A stretch of 5,872 nt of DNA from Planktomarina sp. GTDB taxonomy: Bacteria; Pseudomonadota; Alphaproteobacteria; Rhodobacterales; Rhodobacteraceae. This document shows positions 1 to 5,872 of the stretch, piece after piece. Location of the stretch: positions 1 to 5,872 of the forward strand of contig JAKMFM010000151.1 of assembly GCA_022425445.1 (NCBI GenBank), written 5' to 3'. How positions within the stretch are numbered: the stretch's first letter is position 1; every line of letters begins with the position of its first letter. The position numbers and the translations under genes are program-made. The notes under the pieces are model-generated. The model was not told where the DNA came from. It worked only from the letters and a program-made list of their open reading frames with translations, and did not search any database.

Positions 1-1
1 T

Positions 2-967
2 TTAACGGCTGCGACTGCGCGGATCCAGTGCGTCCCTGAGACCATCGCCAAGATAGTTCACACTCAAAACCGTCAAAGAAATCAAAGTCCCCGGCCAGAT
101 AACGCGCTCTGGATAGAGAGTCATCCGATCTACCGCGTCATTGAGCAATTTACCCCAGGTCGGGAAATCTGGAGGGAAACCAAACCCCAGAAACGACAGC
201 GCACTCTCAGTAATGATGGCCGTGGCAATTCCTAAAGTGGCTGACACTAAAATTGGTGACATGACATTAGGCAGGATATGATTCAAAATCAGATTGCGTG
301 GCGTGGTGCCAATCGACCGGGCCGCAAGAATGAACTCCCGCTCTTTGAGCGCCAAAACATCCCCTCGCACAATGCGCGCCGTTTGCATCCAACTGGTCAA
401 CCCGATCAGCCCCACGATGAGTAAAAATGTGCCCATCTCAGGCCCAAGCGACAAGGCCAAGCTCTCGCGGAACAACACAGAGGCCACCAAGATCAAAGGC
501 AAAATCGGCAGGGCCAAAAATAGATCGGTCAGCCGCATCAGCGGCCCGTCACAGAGCCGGAAAAAACCTGCGATCAGCCCGACAAAGGTGCCCAGAACAA
601 TGGATAGGATCATCGCGGTCAAACCAACCGAGATGGACACCCGCCCGCCGGACAGAAACCGCGCCAAATTATCCCGACCCAAATTATCTGTGCCCAGCAC
701 ATAGTGCCAATTCACCTTCGCGCTCGGATCCCAAAGCGTGACATAGATCGGCCGCGTGTCCCGTAGGGTGATAAAATCCCGTCCAGACGGCAGATATTGG
801 GCGTCATGTGGATAGACGAATGGCCCCAGAAAAACACCCAAAATGATGAGCCCGAAGACCACAGCCCCGGCCATCGCACCTTTGTGAGCGCGAAACTGCC
901 GCCAAACCTCCGTCCAACGATTGGAAGGTGGGCGGTTGATATCGAGGGGATCGGATAGCTCAGTCAT
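2..967 (-). CDS. DppC/OppC-like inner-membrane permease of a peptide-family ABC importer
   Basis: The 321-residue protein is one of two membrane subunits forming the translocation channel. An N-terminal OppC_N-like region (about residues 15-52) includes the first membrane helix (32-52). A periplasmic stretch then leads to the DppC hallmark GTDNLGRD (92-99). The BPD_transp_1 core (about 110-315) has hydrophobic helices near 109-135, 145-165, 178-194, 235-255 and 290-308. The cytoplasmic EAA loop that docks on the ATPase is at 211-234 (E211, A215-A216, G220, L232-P233). The C-terminus ends in a family-typical GDGLRDALDPR. The start is supported by an AAGGA site six bases upstream, and the first 8 bases overlap the end of the DppB-like gene, implying translational coupling. 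The periplasmic linker between helix 1 and GTDNLGRD, about 39 residues, looks somewhat long. The stop codon lies at positions 2-4, so the gene is complete; whether the operon continues is not visible. Family is very secure, substrate unknown. Confidence 0.96.
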   Translation of the reverse strand: MTELSDPLDINRPPSNRWTEVWRQFRAHKGAMAGAVVFGLIILGVFLGPFVYPHDAQYLPSGRDFITLRDTRPIYVTLWDPSAKVNWHYVLGTDNLGRDNLARFLSGGRVSISVGLTAMILSIVLGTFVGLIAGFFRLCDGPLMRLTDLFLALPILPLILVASVLFRESLALSLGPEMGTFLLIVGLIGLTSWMQTARIVRGDVLALKEREFILAARSIGTTPRNLILNHILPNVMSPILVSATLGIATAIITESALSFLGFGFPPDFPTWGKLLNDAVDRMTLYPERVIWPGTLISLTVLSVNYLGDGLRDALDPRSRSR

Positions 968-1967
968 AGCGGATCCTTGGGTCTAAAAGGCCATAAAGCA
1001 CATCGGCAATCAAATTGAACAGCACGATTAAAATTGCGAAAATGAAGGTCAAGGTTTGCACCATCGGCAGATCGTTGGCCTGAATGGCGGTGATGAGCAG
1101 TTGACCAATTCCATTCACCTTGAAGACTTGCTCTGTAATGATCGCGCCCCCAAAAATCGATGGCACTCCAAGGGCGATCACCGTCACCACTGGGATCATA
1201 GAATTGCGCAGAACATGAACCAAAACCACGCTGGCTTCGCTCAATCCTTTGGCGCGGGCGGTGCGCACATAGTCATGGCTAAGGTTGTCAAGCATCGAAG
1301 CGCGCATGAAGCGGCTGATTTGGCTGGTGATCTGCAGAGCCAGAACCATAACCGGCAGGAACATCTGCCAAATCTGTACTTTAAAACTGGCCCAATCATC
1401 AACCACATGCATCGTGTCGTAGATCGACGGGAACCAACCCAGCTGCACCGAGAAAATCACAATAACCAAAACCCCAGAAAAAAACGGGGGCACTGAAAAT
1501 CCGATCATCGTGATGAAGGTTCCGGCTTGGTCGAAGATGGAATATTGCCGATAAGCAGAGATTATTCCAATCGGCAAGGCGATGAGAATACCCACCACAT
1601 AGGCCACACCCACAACCCACAGCGTTTGCGGTAAGCGTTGGATAACGATGTCAATCACCGGTGAGCGGGTTTGCCAAGAGATGACCCTGAGCTGTCCTTC
1701 TGCCAAGCTCGTGCCGAAAAGCGCATCAATACCATTCAGCGGTTCAATCCAAAAAAATTGAATAATCCATTTGATGTATTGAATATGGATCGGTTGCCCA
1801 AGACCCAGCGCTTCGCGCATTTGCTGTTTCACCTCCGGCGGAACGGTCAACGGCACCTGTGCCATAGGATCGCCAGGGGCCAATTGCAGCAGTAAAAATA
1901 TCACAAGGGAAATGAACAAAAGCGTCGGAACCGCGAGGACAAGACGACGGATGGTAAATGTTAGCAT
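960..1967 (-). CDS. DppB/OppB-like inner-membrane permease of a peptide-family ABC importer
   Basis: The 335-residue protein is the partner membrane subunit of the DppC-like permease. Its N-terminus (MLTFTIRRLVLAVPTLLFIS) is typical of DppB proteins and begins the first membrane helix (about 9-29), followed by the conserved APGDP (30-34). After a periplasmic loop (about 30-105), further helices lie near 106-137, 145-175, 200-218, 252-275 and 298-325. The EAA-type ATPase contact loop is at 232-261 (Y233, A237, A239, G241, N255, P259). Other family marks are SVPPFFSG (158-165), TEQVFKVNGIGQL (278-290) and the C-terminal LLDPRIRY. The length is normal for the family. No clear Shine-Dalgarno sequence precedes the ATG: a GAG lies about 11 bases upstream. 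No alternative in-frame start fits, because it would remove helix 1. The gene follows the binding-protein gene after 73 bases containing a hairpin, and its end overlaps the next gene by 8 bases. Confidence 0.96.
   Translation of the reverse strand: MLTFTIRRLVLAVPTLLFISLVIFLLLQLAPGDPMAQVPLTVPPEVKQQMREALGLGQPIHIQYIKWIIQFFWIEPLNGIDALFGTSLAEGQLRVISWQTRSPVIDIVIQRLPQTLWVVGVAYVVGILIALPIGIISAYRQYSIFDQAGTFITMIGFSVPPFFSGVLVIVIFSVQLGWFPSIYDTMHVVDDWASFKVQIWQMFLPVMVLALQITSQISRFMRASMLDNLSHDYVRTARAKGLSEASVVLVHVLRNSMIPVVTVIALGVPSIFGGAIITEQVFKVNGIGQLLITAIQANDLPMVQTLTFIFAILIVLFNLIADVLYGLLDPRIRYD
974..978 (-). promoter_or_regulatory. Ribosome binding site of the DppC-like permease
   Basis: On the minus strand AAGGA lies six bases before the ATG at 967, inside the 3' end of the DppB-like gene. 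This spacing favours 967 as the start and the 8-base gene overlap as real. Confidence 0.7.
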
Positions 1968-2007
1968 CGGCGATTTAGCTCATTTTCTTTAAAACAGTTT
2001 GCAAATG

Positions 2008-2033
2008 GGCGCCCCACCCCAAGGCAGGGCGCC
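2008..2033 (-). promoter_or_regulatory. Intercistronic hairpin between binding-protein and permease genes
   Basis: Read on the minus strand, the arms at 2033-2023 and 2018-2008 pair as an 11-base-pair stem around a four-base TTGG loop. The pairing is seven GC pairs (GGCGCCC with GGGCGCC), two G-U wobbles and two more GC pairs. The wobbles form only in minus-strand RNA; on the plus strand they would be A-C mismatches. The hairpin starts 7 bases after the binding-protein stop codon. The following bases (catttgcaaactg) contain no U-tract, so it is not a classical rho-independent terminator. My inference is that it protects or partly attenuates the transcript, giving more binding protein than permease, as is common in binding-protein-dependent importers. 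Confidence 0.65.
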
Positions 2034-2040
2034 GCAAAAT

Positions 2041-3750
2041 TTACTTCAAACGATGCCAGTCGGCCGCATTCCAAAGCTCACTGTCCCAAACATTCAAGAC
2101 AACACCGCCCAGAGTATTGGCATGGGCAGACAAGCGGCCCCGGTGTACCAGTGGGATCATCGCGCCTTCAGAGACAGCCATATCGTTCAGCTGGCGGGCA
2201 ATAGATGCGCGCTCGCCGGCATCGGCTGTTGTGGCCAATTGCGCGTGCAAGGCGTCATATTCCGCCGAACAGAAGCGCGCGATATTCTCACCCTGCCATT
2301 GTGAGGCTGGCGATGGCGCTTTGTCACACAGAAGGTTTGCGAGATAGCTCTGAGGATCTGTTCCGTTGAACGTGTTGGCGTACATTTCCAAATCTGCATA
2401 GAATTTTTGGAATGTATCAGGTGATCCAGGATCTCCGCCAAAAAAGACAGAGGCACTGATGTTGCGTAATTCTGTATCAATACCAATCTCACTCCACCAC
2501 TGTTTGATCAGAGCTTGGAAGTCCTGGCGCACAGCGTTTGTGGAGGTTTGATAGGTCATGCGCAGCGGCACGCCGTCTTTTTCTCGTACCCCGTCACCAT
2601 CTGTATCGACAATACCAGCCGCATCAAGCATCGCATTTGCACCCGCGATATCTTGAGTCGAGCAATCGAATGTGTCTGAATTCACAGCTGCTGGCGCCGG
2701 TACCCAGTTACAGGTCACTTTGCCCGCTTTGCCATAGCCGATTTCAACCAAAAGCTCCCGATCAATGGCCATCGACATGGCTTTGTAAACCGCTGGATCT
2801 TGCAAAAATGGATGCGGACGGATCACAGACCGTTCATCCGGGCCCAGCGCTGGATCTGGGTTGGTGTGGTTGAGCATGATGCGCTCGACCAAAGGACCAA
2901 AGCCCGCCACAGGCGTGCCTTTACCGGCCGCTTCCATCTGCGCAATCACATCTGGTGCCAGCTGGAGATTCCAAGCGTAGTCATATTCGCCGGTTTCCAT
3001 CACAGAGCGACCCGCAGCCGCTGCATCGCCGCCACCTTTAAAGGTGACTTTGGCAAAGGCCGGCTTGCCCGCTTCGCGGTAGTTGTCATTCGCCGATAGA
3101 ACAATCACGTCATTGGGACGAAATTCATCAACCACATATGCGCCCGTGCCGATGGGGTTAAAGTTCTCTTCGGTACATTCGGAGGCCTTTGCGCCAACAC
3201 AATCGGCAAATTGCGCTGCTTGCAAAATCGGGCTTTCACCGCCCACGAAGGGTCCATAGGGGAAGGGTGTTTGCTGTTGAAAATTCACCACAACGGTCTG
3301 AGCATCTGGTGTCTCCACAGAGCTTACGCCATTGAATTTTGTCACCTGCGCACAGCCACCTTCAGGATGGGTGCAGTATTCATAGGTGAACTTCACATCT
3401 GCAGAGGTGAAGGGCGTGCCGTCCGACCATGTGATACCGGGTGTGATGTTCCAGGTGATAGAGGTGAGATCTGCGCTCACGCCGCCGTTGGCCACAGTCG
3501 GAACACTGTCCACGAGCCAAGGCACCAATTCACCTTTTTCATTGTAGCGCGCCAAAGGCTCAATCACCAAAGATGCGCTTTCCACATCTTTCGTGCCGCC
3601 TGACAAAAATGGATTTAGAATCGACGGCGCTTGCCAGTAGATTATCTTGACTTCGCCATCTCTTCCACGAGCTTCATGGCCATCGGCCACTGCCATTGTG
3701 CTCATCCCGACCAGCGCTGCTGATCCGAACATGAGTGCAAAATGTTTCAT
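2041..3750 (-). CDS. Periplasmic solute-binding protein, family 5 (peptide/nickel/opine type)
   Basis: The 569-residue protein is the extracytoplasmic receptor of the importer. A Sec signal peptide covers residues 1-22: a Lys near the start, a hydrophobic core, and a probable signal peptidase I site after A20-V21-A22. There is no lipobox cysteine, so it should be soluble in the periplasm. The SBP_bac_5 domain fills most of the mature protein. The family signature region is about 98-120 (ITWNITPGITWSDGTPFTSADV), the NPIGTGAYV stretch is at 198-206, and the C-terminus has ELWNAADW (558-565). A DTDGDGVREKDG loop (382-393) is a common feature of the family. Eight cysteines occur as four close pairs (126/133, 184/192, 347/363, 475/494), suggesting disulfides. 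The start at 3750 has a GGGAG site six bases upstream. It is the first gene of the minus-strand unit. Ligand unknown; peptides are the family default, but opines, nickel complexes, glutathione or sugars cannot be excluded. Confidence 0.95.
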   Translation of the reverse strand: MKHFALMFGSAALVGMSTMAVADGHEARGRDGEVKIIYWQAPSILNPFLSGGTKDVESASLVIEPLARYNEKGELVPWLVDSVPTVANGGVSADLTSITWNITPGITWSDGTPFTSADVKFTYEYCTHPEGGCAQVTKFNGVSSVETPDAQTVVVNFQQQTPFPYGPFVGGESPILQAAQFADCVGAKASECTEENFNPIGTGAYVVDEFRPNDVIVLSANDNYREAGKPAFAKVTFKGGGDAAAAGRSVMETGEYDYAWNLQLAPDVIAQMEAAGKGTPVAGFGPLVERIMLNHTNPDPALGPDERSVIRPHPFLQDPAVYKAMSMAIDRELLVEIGYGKAGKVTCNWVPAPAAVNSDTFDCSTQDIAGANAMLDAAGIVDTDGDGVREKDGVPLRMTYQTSTNAVRQDFQALIKQWWSEIGIDTELRNISASVFFGGDPGSPDTFQKFYADLEMYANTFNGTDPQSYLANLLCDKAPSPASQWQGENIARFCSAEYDALHAQLATTADAGERASIARQLNDMAVSEGAMIPLVHRGRLSAHANTLGGVVLNVWDSELWNAADWHRLK

Positions 3751-3756
3751 GTTTCT

Positions 3757-3761
3757 CTCCC
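3757..3761 (-). promoter_or_regulatory. Ribosome binding site of the binding-protein gene
   Basis: GGGAG on the minus strand lies six bases upstream of the ATG at 3750. It is the strongest such site on this strand, in line with high expression of the binding protein. Confidence 0.75.
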
Positions 3762-3812
3762 TAATAATTCGTCTCTGCGGGAATTTATTTAAAAAAGTAT
3801 TTCACAACATTT

Positions 3813-3837
3813 GGAAAAATTCACAGCGAATTTTTTC
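3813..3837. repeat. A/T-rich inverted repeat, possible operator
   Basis: The arms 3813-3822 (GGAAAAATTC) and 3828-3837 (GAATTTTTTC) are complementary over ten positions with one G-T wobble, separated by five bases (ACAGC). The element lies 63 bases upstream of the binding-protein start codon, near where its promoter should be, so a regulator binding site is plausible. A hairpin with so many A-T pairs would be weak, which makes a DNA site more likely than an RNA structure. Confidence 0.4.
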
Positions 3838-3890
3838 AGAAAAATACCGTCAGCATCCCCATCGTGACCTCATCAACAACTGGCTTGCCC

Positions 3891-3909
3891 AAAAAATCAA
3901 GTATTTTTT
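3891..3909. repeat. Second A-tract inverted repeat in the divergent region
   Basis: The arms AAAAAAT (3891-3897) and ATTTTTT (3903-3909) are perfect 7-base complements around a five-base spacer (CAAGT). All pairs are A-T, so this is low-complexity sequence and could be chance. It has the same spacer length as the dyad centred at 3825, and its centre (3900) is 75 bases away. It lies just upstream of the plus-strand promoter candidate, where it could act as an UP-like A/T-rich element. Confidence 0.3.
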
Positions 3910-3912
3910 AAC

Positions 3913-3941
3913 TAGACAAGTACCAGTGCCAAACGCAGAAT
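3913..3941 (+). promoter_or_regulatory. Candidate sigma70-like promoter of the ATPase gene
   Basis: TAGACA (3913-3918) matches the TTGACA consensus at five of six positions. Exactly 17 bases later CAGAAT (3936-3941) matches TATAAT at four of six. T-rich sequence just upstream (3902-3912) resembles an UP element. Transcription would start near 3948, giving a leader of about 75 bases before the ATPase gene. This is prediction from consensus only. Confidence 0.35.
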
Positions 3942-4014
3942 GGACCCAAAGGGGGCCAATGCACAGCCGGGAAAATTGTGTTTAATCCTTTGAAAATATG
4001 AACGATTACCCAAT

Positions 4015-4018
4015 GAGG
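4015..4018 (+). promoter_or_regulatory. Ribosome binding site deciding between two tandem ATG codons
   Basis: GAGG at 4015-4018 lies only two bases before the ATG at 4021 but five bases before the next in-frame ATG at 4024. The second spacing is normal, so translation probably begins at 4024. Confidence 0.6.
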
Positions 4019-4023
4019 TTATG

Positions 4024-5835
4024 ATGTTAGATCATCCGATTGCGCGTTTTGAAAATTTAAAAGTGGAGTTTCAAACCCATGATGGGCCAGTCGAAGCCGT
4101 GAAAGGGGTGAGCTTTGACATTGCAGCCGGAGAGACTGTGGCCATCGTTGGCGAAAGCGGTTCAGGCAAATCTGTATCATCCCTCAGCCTCATGCGCCTT
4201 GTGGAATATGGCGGCGGAGAAATTTCAGACGGCCGGCTATTGTTCGATCGTGGCGCTGCCGGGCAGATTGATTTGCGCAGTATAGATCCCAAAGACATGC
4301 GCGCCATTCGTGGCCGCGAGATTGGTATGATTTTCCAAGAACCCATGACCTCCCTCAACCCGGTCTTCACCATCGGGCGACAGCTTATGGAAGGTTTGCG
4401 GCTGCATATGGGCCTAAGCAAGGCGGCCGCCCGCAGCCGCGCAATTGACCTATTGCGGCAAGTGCGCATTCCCGAGCCCGAGCGGCGGCTCGGTCAGTAT
4501 CCACATGAATTGTCCGGCGGCATGCGCCAAAGGGTGGTCATCGCCATGGCGCTCGCCTGCGAACCCCGACTCTTGATTGCCGATGAGCCAACCACCGCTC
4601 TGGATGTCACCATTCAGGCTGAAATTCTCGGGCTGATGAATAAGCTCAAAAAGGAGACTGGCACGGCTGTCATGTTCATCACCCATGATATGGCCGTGGT
4701 GGCACAGATGGCCGATCGCGTTGTGGTGATGTTTCGCGGCGAGAAAGTCGAGGAAGGCCTCGTCGAGGATATTTTTAAGAACCCACAGCACCCCTACACA
4801 CAAAACTTACTCGCCGCTGTGCCCAAGCTGGGTGAAATGCGGGGCCAGCCGATCCCCAAACCTCTGAGCTTAATTGGCCAGCCGGAAAAATCGCTGATAG
4901 GCTCGGTTCCCCCCACAGAGGAAGTGCTGCTCGATGTGCGCAATTTGACCACGCGCTTTAACGTGAAAGGTGGCTTTTTTCGCCGCACAGTTGCACGGGT
5001 GCATGCTTTGGAGAATGTTTCGTTTTCTATCAAAAAAGGTGCCACCCTCAGCTTGGTTGGCGAGTCAGGGTCCGGAAAATCGACCTGTGGCCGCTCAATT
5101 CTACGTTTAGAGGAGCCACAATCAGGCTCCATCAAGCTCGGCAATATGGATGTTTTGGCACTGGGTTCGGCCGGCCTTCGCGAAGCGCGGCGTGATATGC
5201 AAATGGTGTTTCAGGACCCTTTTGCATCCTTAAATCCTCAAATGACCCTGGCCGATCAAGTCGCTGAGCCTATGAAGAATTACAATATGGCTCAGGGCTC
5301 CGAATTAATGGATCGCGTGGCAGGATTGTTCGATAGGGTCGAATTGCCCCGCGCCTTCATGCGCCGCTTTCCCCATGAGCTGTCCGGAGGCCAACGCCAA
5401 CGCATCGCCATCGCCCGCGCCTTGGCATTAAACCCCAAACTTCTGATTGCCGATGAGGCTGTCAGCGCGCTGGATGTCTCTGTTCAAGCGCAGGTCTTGA
5501 ATCTTATGTTAGAGCTGCAGGCCGAGCTTGGTATCTCCATGCTCTTCATCAGCCACGATATGGCGGTAGTTGAACGCGTCAGCCATCACGTTGCAGTCAT
5601 GTACTTGGGACGGATCGTCGAGATCGGCACGCGCCAAGAAGTTTTCGAGGACCCCAGACATGATTACACCAAAACGCTTATGTCAGCGGTGCCCGTAGCA
5701 GACCCGCGCCGAAGAACCTTGAAGGCAGACTTCGAAAGCAAACCGATCCCTTCCCCTATTCATCCGCTCGATTATGATCCTGGCCCAACCGAATACACGC
5801 ATTTAGGCGGCCAGCATTATATTCTTAACTCGTAA
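4024..5835 (+). CDS. Fused double ABC ATPase (DppD-DppF / GsiA type) of the importer
   Basis: This cytoplasmic protein carries both nucleotide-binding domains that power the permease pair. Numbering from the ATG at 4021 (604 residues), domain 1 has Walker A GESGSGKS (44-51), Q-loop Q106, signature LSGGM (164-168), Walker B LLIADE (184-189) and H-loop H222. Domain 2 repeats the set: GESGSGKS (347-354), Q398, LSGGQ (454-458), LLIADE (474-479) and H512. Each domain is followed by an oligopeptide/dipeptide C-terminal motif (HPYTQNLLAAVP 257-268, HDYTKTLMSAVP 547-558). All catalytic motifs are intact, so both sites should bind and hydrolyse ATP. The length and layout match GsiA- and YejF-type fusions. 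The cysteine cluster seen in some DppD-type C-termini is absent; only C180 and C356 occur. The gene is divergent from the binding-protein and permease genes but is the only ATPase present, so I infer it serves them. Translation probably starts at 4024; 4021 is the alternative. Confidence 0.96.
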   Translation: MLDHPIARFENLKVEFQTHDGPVEAVKGVSFDIAAGETVAIVGESGSGKSVSSLSLMRLVEYGGGEISDGRLLFDRGAAGQIDLRSIDPKDMRAIRGREIGMIFQEPMTSLNPVFTIGRQLMEGLRLHMGLSKAAARSRAIDLLRQVRIPEPERRLGQYPHELSGGMRQRVVIAMALACEPRLLIADEPTTALDVTIQAEILGLMNKLKKETGTAVMFITHDMAVVAQMADRVVVMFRGEKVEEGLVEDIFKNPQHPYTQNLLAAVPKLGEMRGQPIPKPLSLIGQPEKSLIGSVPPTEEVLLDVRNLTTRFNVKGGFFRRTVARVHALENVSFSIKKGATLSLVGESGSGKSTCGRSILRLEEPQSGSIKLGNMDVLALGSAGLREARRDMQMVFQDPFASLNPQMTLADQVAEPMKNYNMAQGSELMDRVAGLFDRVELPRAFMRRFPHELSGGQRQRIAIARALALNPKLLIADEAVSALDVSVQAQVLNLMLELQAELGISMLFISHDMAVVERVSHHVAVMYLGRIVEIGTRQEVFEDPRHDYTKTLMSAVPVADPRRRTLKADFESKPIPSPIHPLDYDPGPTEYTHLGGQHYILNS

Positions 5836-5838
5836 ACC

Positions 5839-5843
5839 AGAGG
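5839..5843 (+). promoter_or_regulatory. Ribosome binding site of the gene starting at 5850
   Basis: AGAGG lies six bases before the ATG at 5850 and four bases after the ATPase stop codon. This supports a following gene in the same operon. Confidence 0.6.
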
Positions 5844-5849
5844 TGCCCT

Positions 5850-5872
5850 ATGGCCATACGCAATCGCTTTTC
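5850..5872 (+). CDS. 5' end of an unidentified gene, cut off by the window edge
   Basis: An ATG at 5850 opens a frame reading MAIRNRF before the sequence ends. It starts 14 bases after the ATPase stop codon and has a well-placed AGAGG site, so it is probably a real gene co-transcribed with the ATPase. Seven residues are too few to name the product. By context it could be an enzyme acting on the imported substrate (peptidase, amidase or amidohydrolase genes often sit here) or a regulator, but nothing in the sequence decides this. Confidence 0.55.

Larger units (their letters stand above)
3751..4020. promoter_or_regulatory. Divergent intergenic region with promoters for both transcription units
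   Basis: These 270 bases separate the binding-protein start codon (minus strand) from the ATPase start codon (plus strand) and contain no convincing gene. The part from about 3781 to 3912 is clearly richer in A/T than the coding sequence and has several A- and T-tracts, which could bend the DNA. Two A-tract inverted repeats and one plus-strand promoter candidate are listed separately. I saw no minus-strand pair of -35 and -10 boxes good enough to call, although the minus-strand unit must have its promoter here or depend on a weaker or alternative sigma site. Confidence 0.7.

Noticed and set aside
2008..2033. Reading the intercistronic hairpin as a rho-independent terminator
   Set aside because: No run of U follows on the minus strand and the T-rich stretch is too far downstream. 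On the plus strand the upper stem has mismatches and only a coding antisense region follows.
1999..2304. Plus-strand 101-codon open frame antisense to the end of the binding-protein gene
   Set aside because: It is a shadow of a well-supported minus-strand gene, with no ribosome binding site or family resemblance.
3916..3932. Possible sigma54 promoter on the minus strand (TGGCAC followed by TTGT)
   Set aside because: The GG-to-GC spacing is 11 instead of the required 10 bases, and the invariant GC of the -12 element is GT.
3647..3985. Plus-strand 112-codon open frame spanning the binding-protein start and the intergenic region
   Set aside because: It overlaps the signal-peptide coding region antisense, crosses low-complexity A/T sequence and shows no recognisable domain.
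3976..4002. Alternative plus-strand promoter TTGTGT with TATGAA
   Set aside because: The spacer is only 15 bases and the -35 box matches at three positions. The pair at 3913-3941 is better.
4021..5835. Iron-sulfur site in the ATPase, as proposed for some DppD-type subunits
   Set aside because: The protein has only two cysteines (180 and 356), neither in the C-terminal extension of a domain.

Overview
The window holds one ABC transporter locus of the peptide/nickel/opine uptake family (PepT; Dpp/Opp/Gsi-like) and the first codons of one further gene. The moderate GC content, Sec-type signal peptide, GGAG/GAGG ribosome binding sites and the style of the proteins suggest a Gram-negative bacterium. 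The binding protein ends in a 'LWNAADW'-type C-terminus and has no lipobox. My best guess is an alphaproteobacterium of the Rhodobacterales (Roseobacter-like), inferred from general resemblance and not from a phylogenetic marker.

Minus strand, read from 3750 down to 2: a periplasmic family-5 solute-binding protein (3750-2041), then a 73-base gap with a strong RNA hairpin, then a DppB-like permease (1967-960), then a DppC-like permease (967-2). The two permease genes overlap by 8 bases. Plus strand: a single gene (about 4021-5835) encoding two fused ABC ATPase domains of the DppD and DppF types. It is followed 14 bases later by a good ribosome binding site and the start of another gene (from 5850) that runs off the window.

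The 270-base region 3751-4020 separates the two divergent units and must carry the promoters for both. It is rich in A/T and holds two A-tract inverted repeats, a reasonable sigma70-like promoter candidate for the ATPase gene and ribosome binding sites for both flanking genes.

Together the genes make a complete importer. The binding protein captures a ligand in the periplasm and delivers it to the permease heterodimer, and the fused ATPase drives transport from the cytoplasmic side. The substrate cannot be read from the sequence; peptides or peptide-like compounds are the default for this family. I found no RNA genes, mobile elements, CRISPR arrays, pseudogenes or clear rho-independent terminators. 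This is mostly an ordinary transporter locus. The points most worth checking are the intercistronic hairpin, the dyads in the divergent promoter region, the four cysteine pairs of the binding protein and the split arrangement of the operon.
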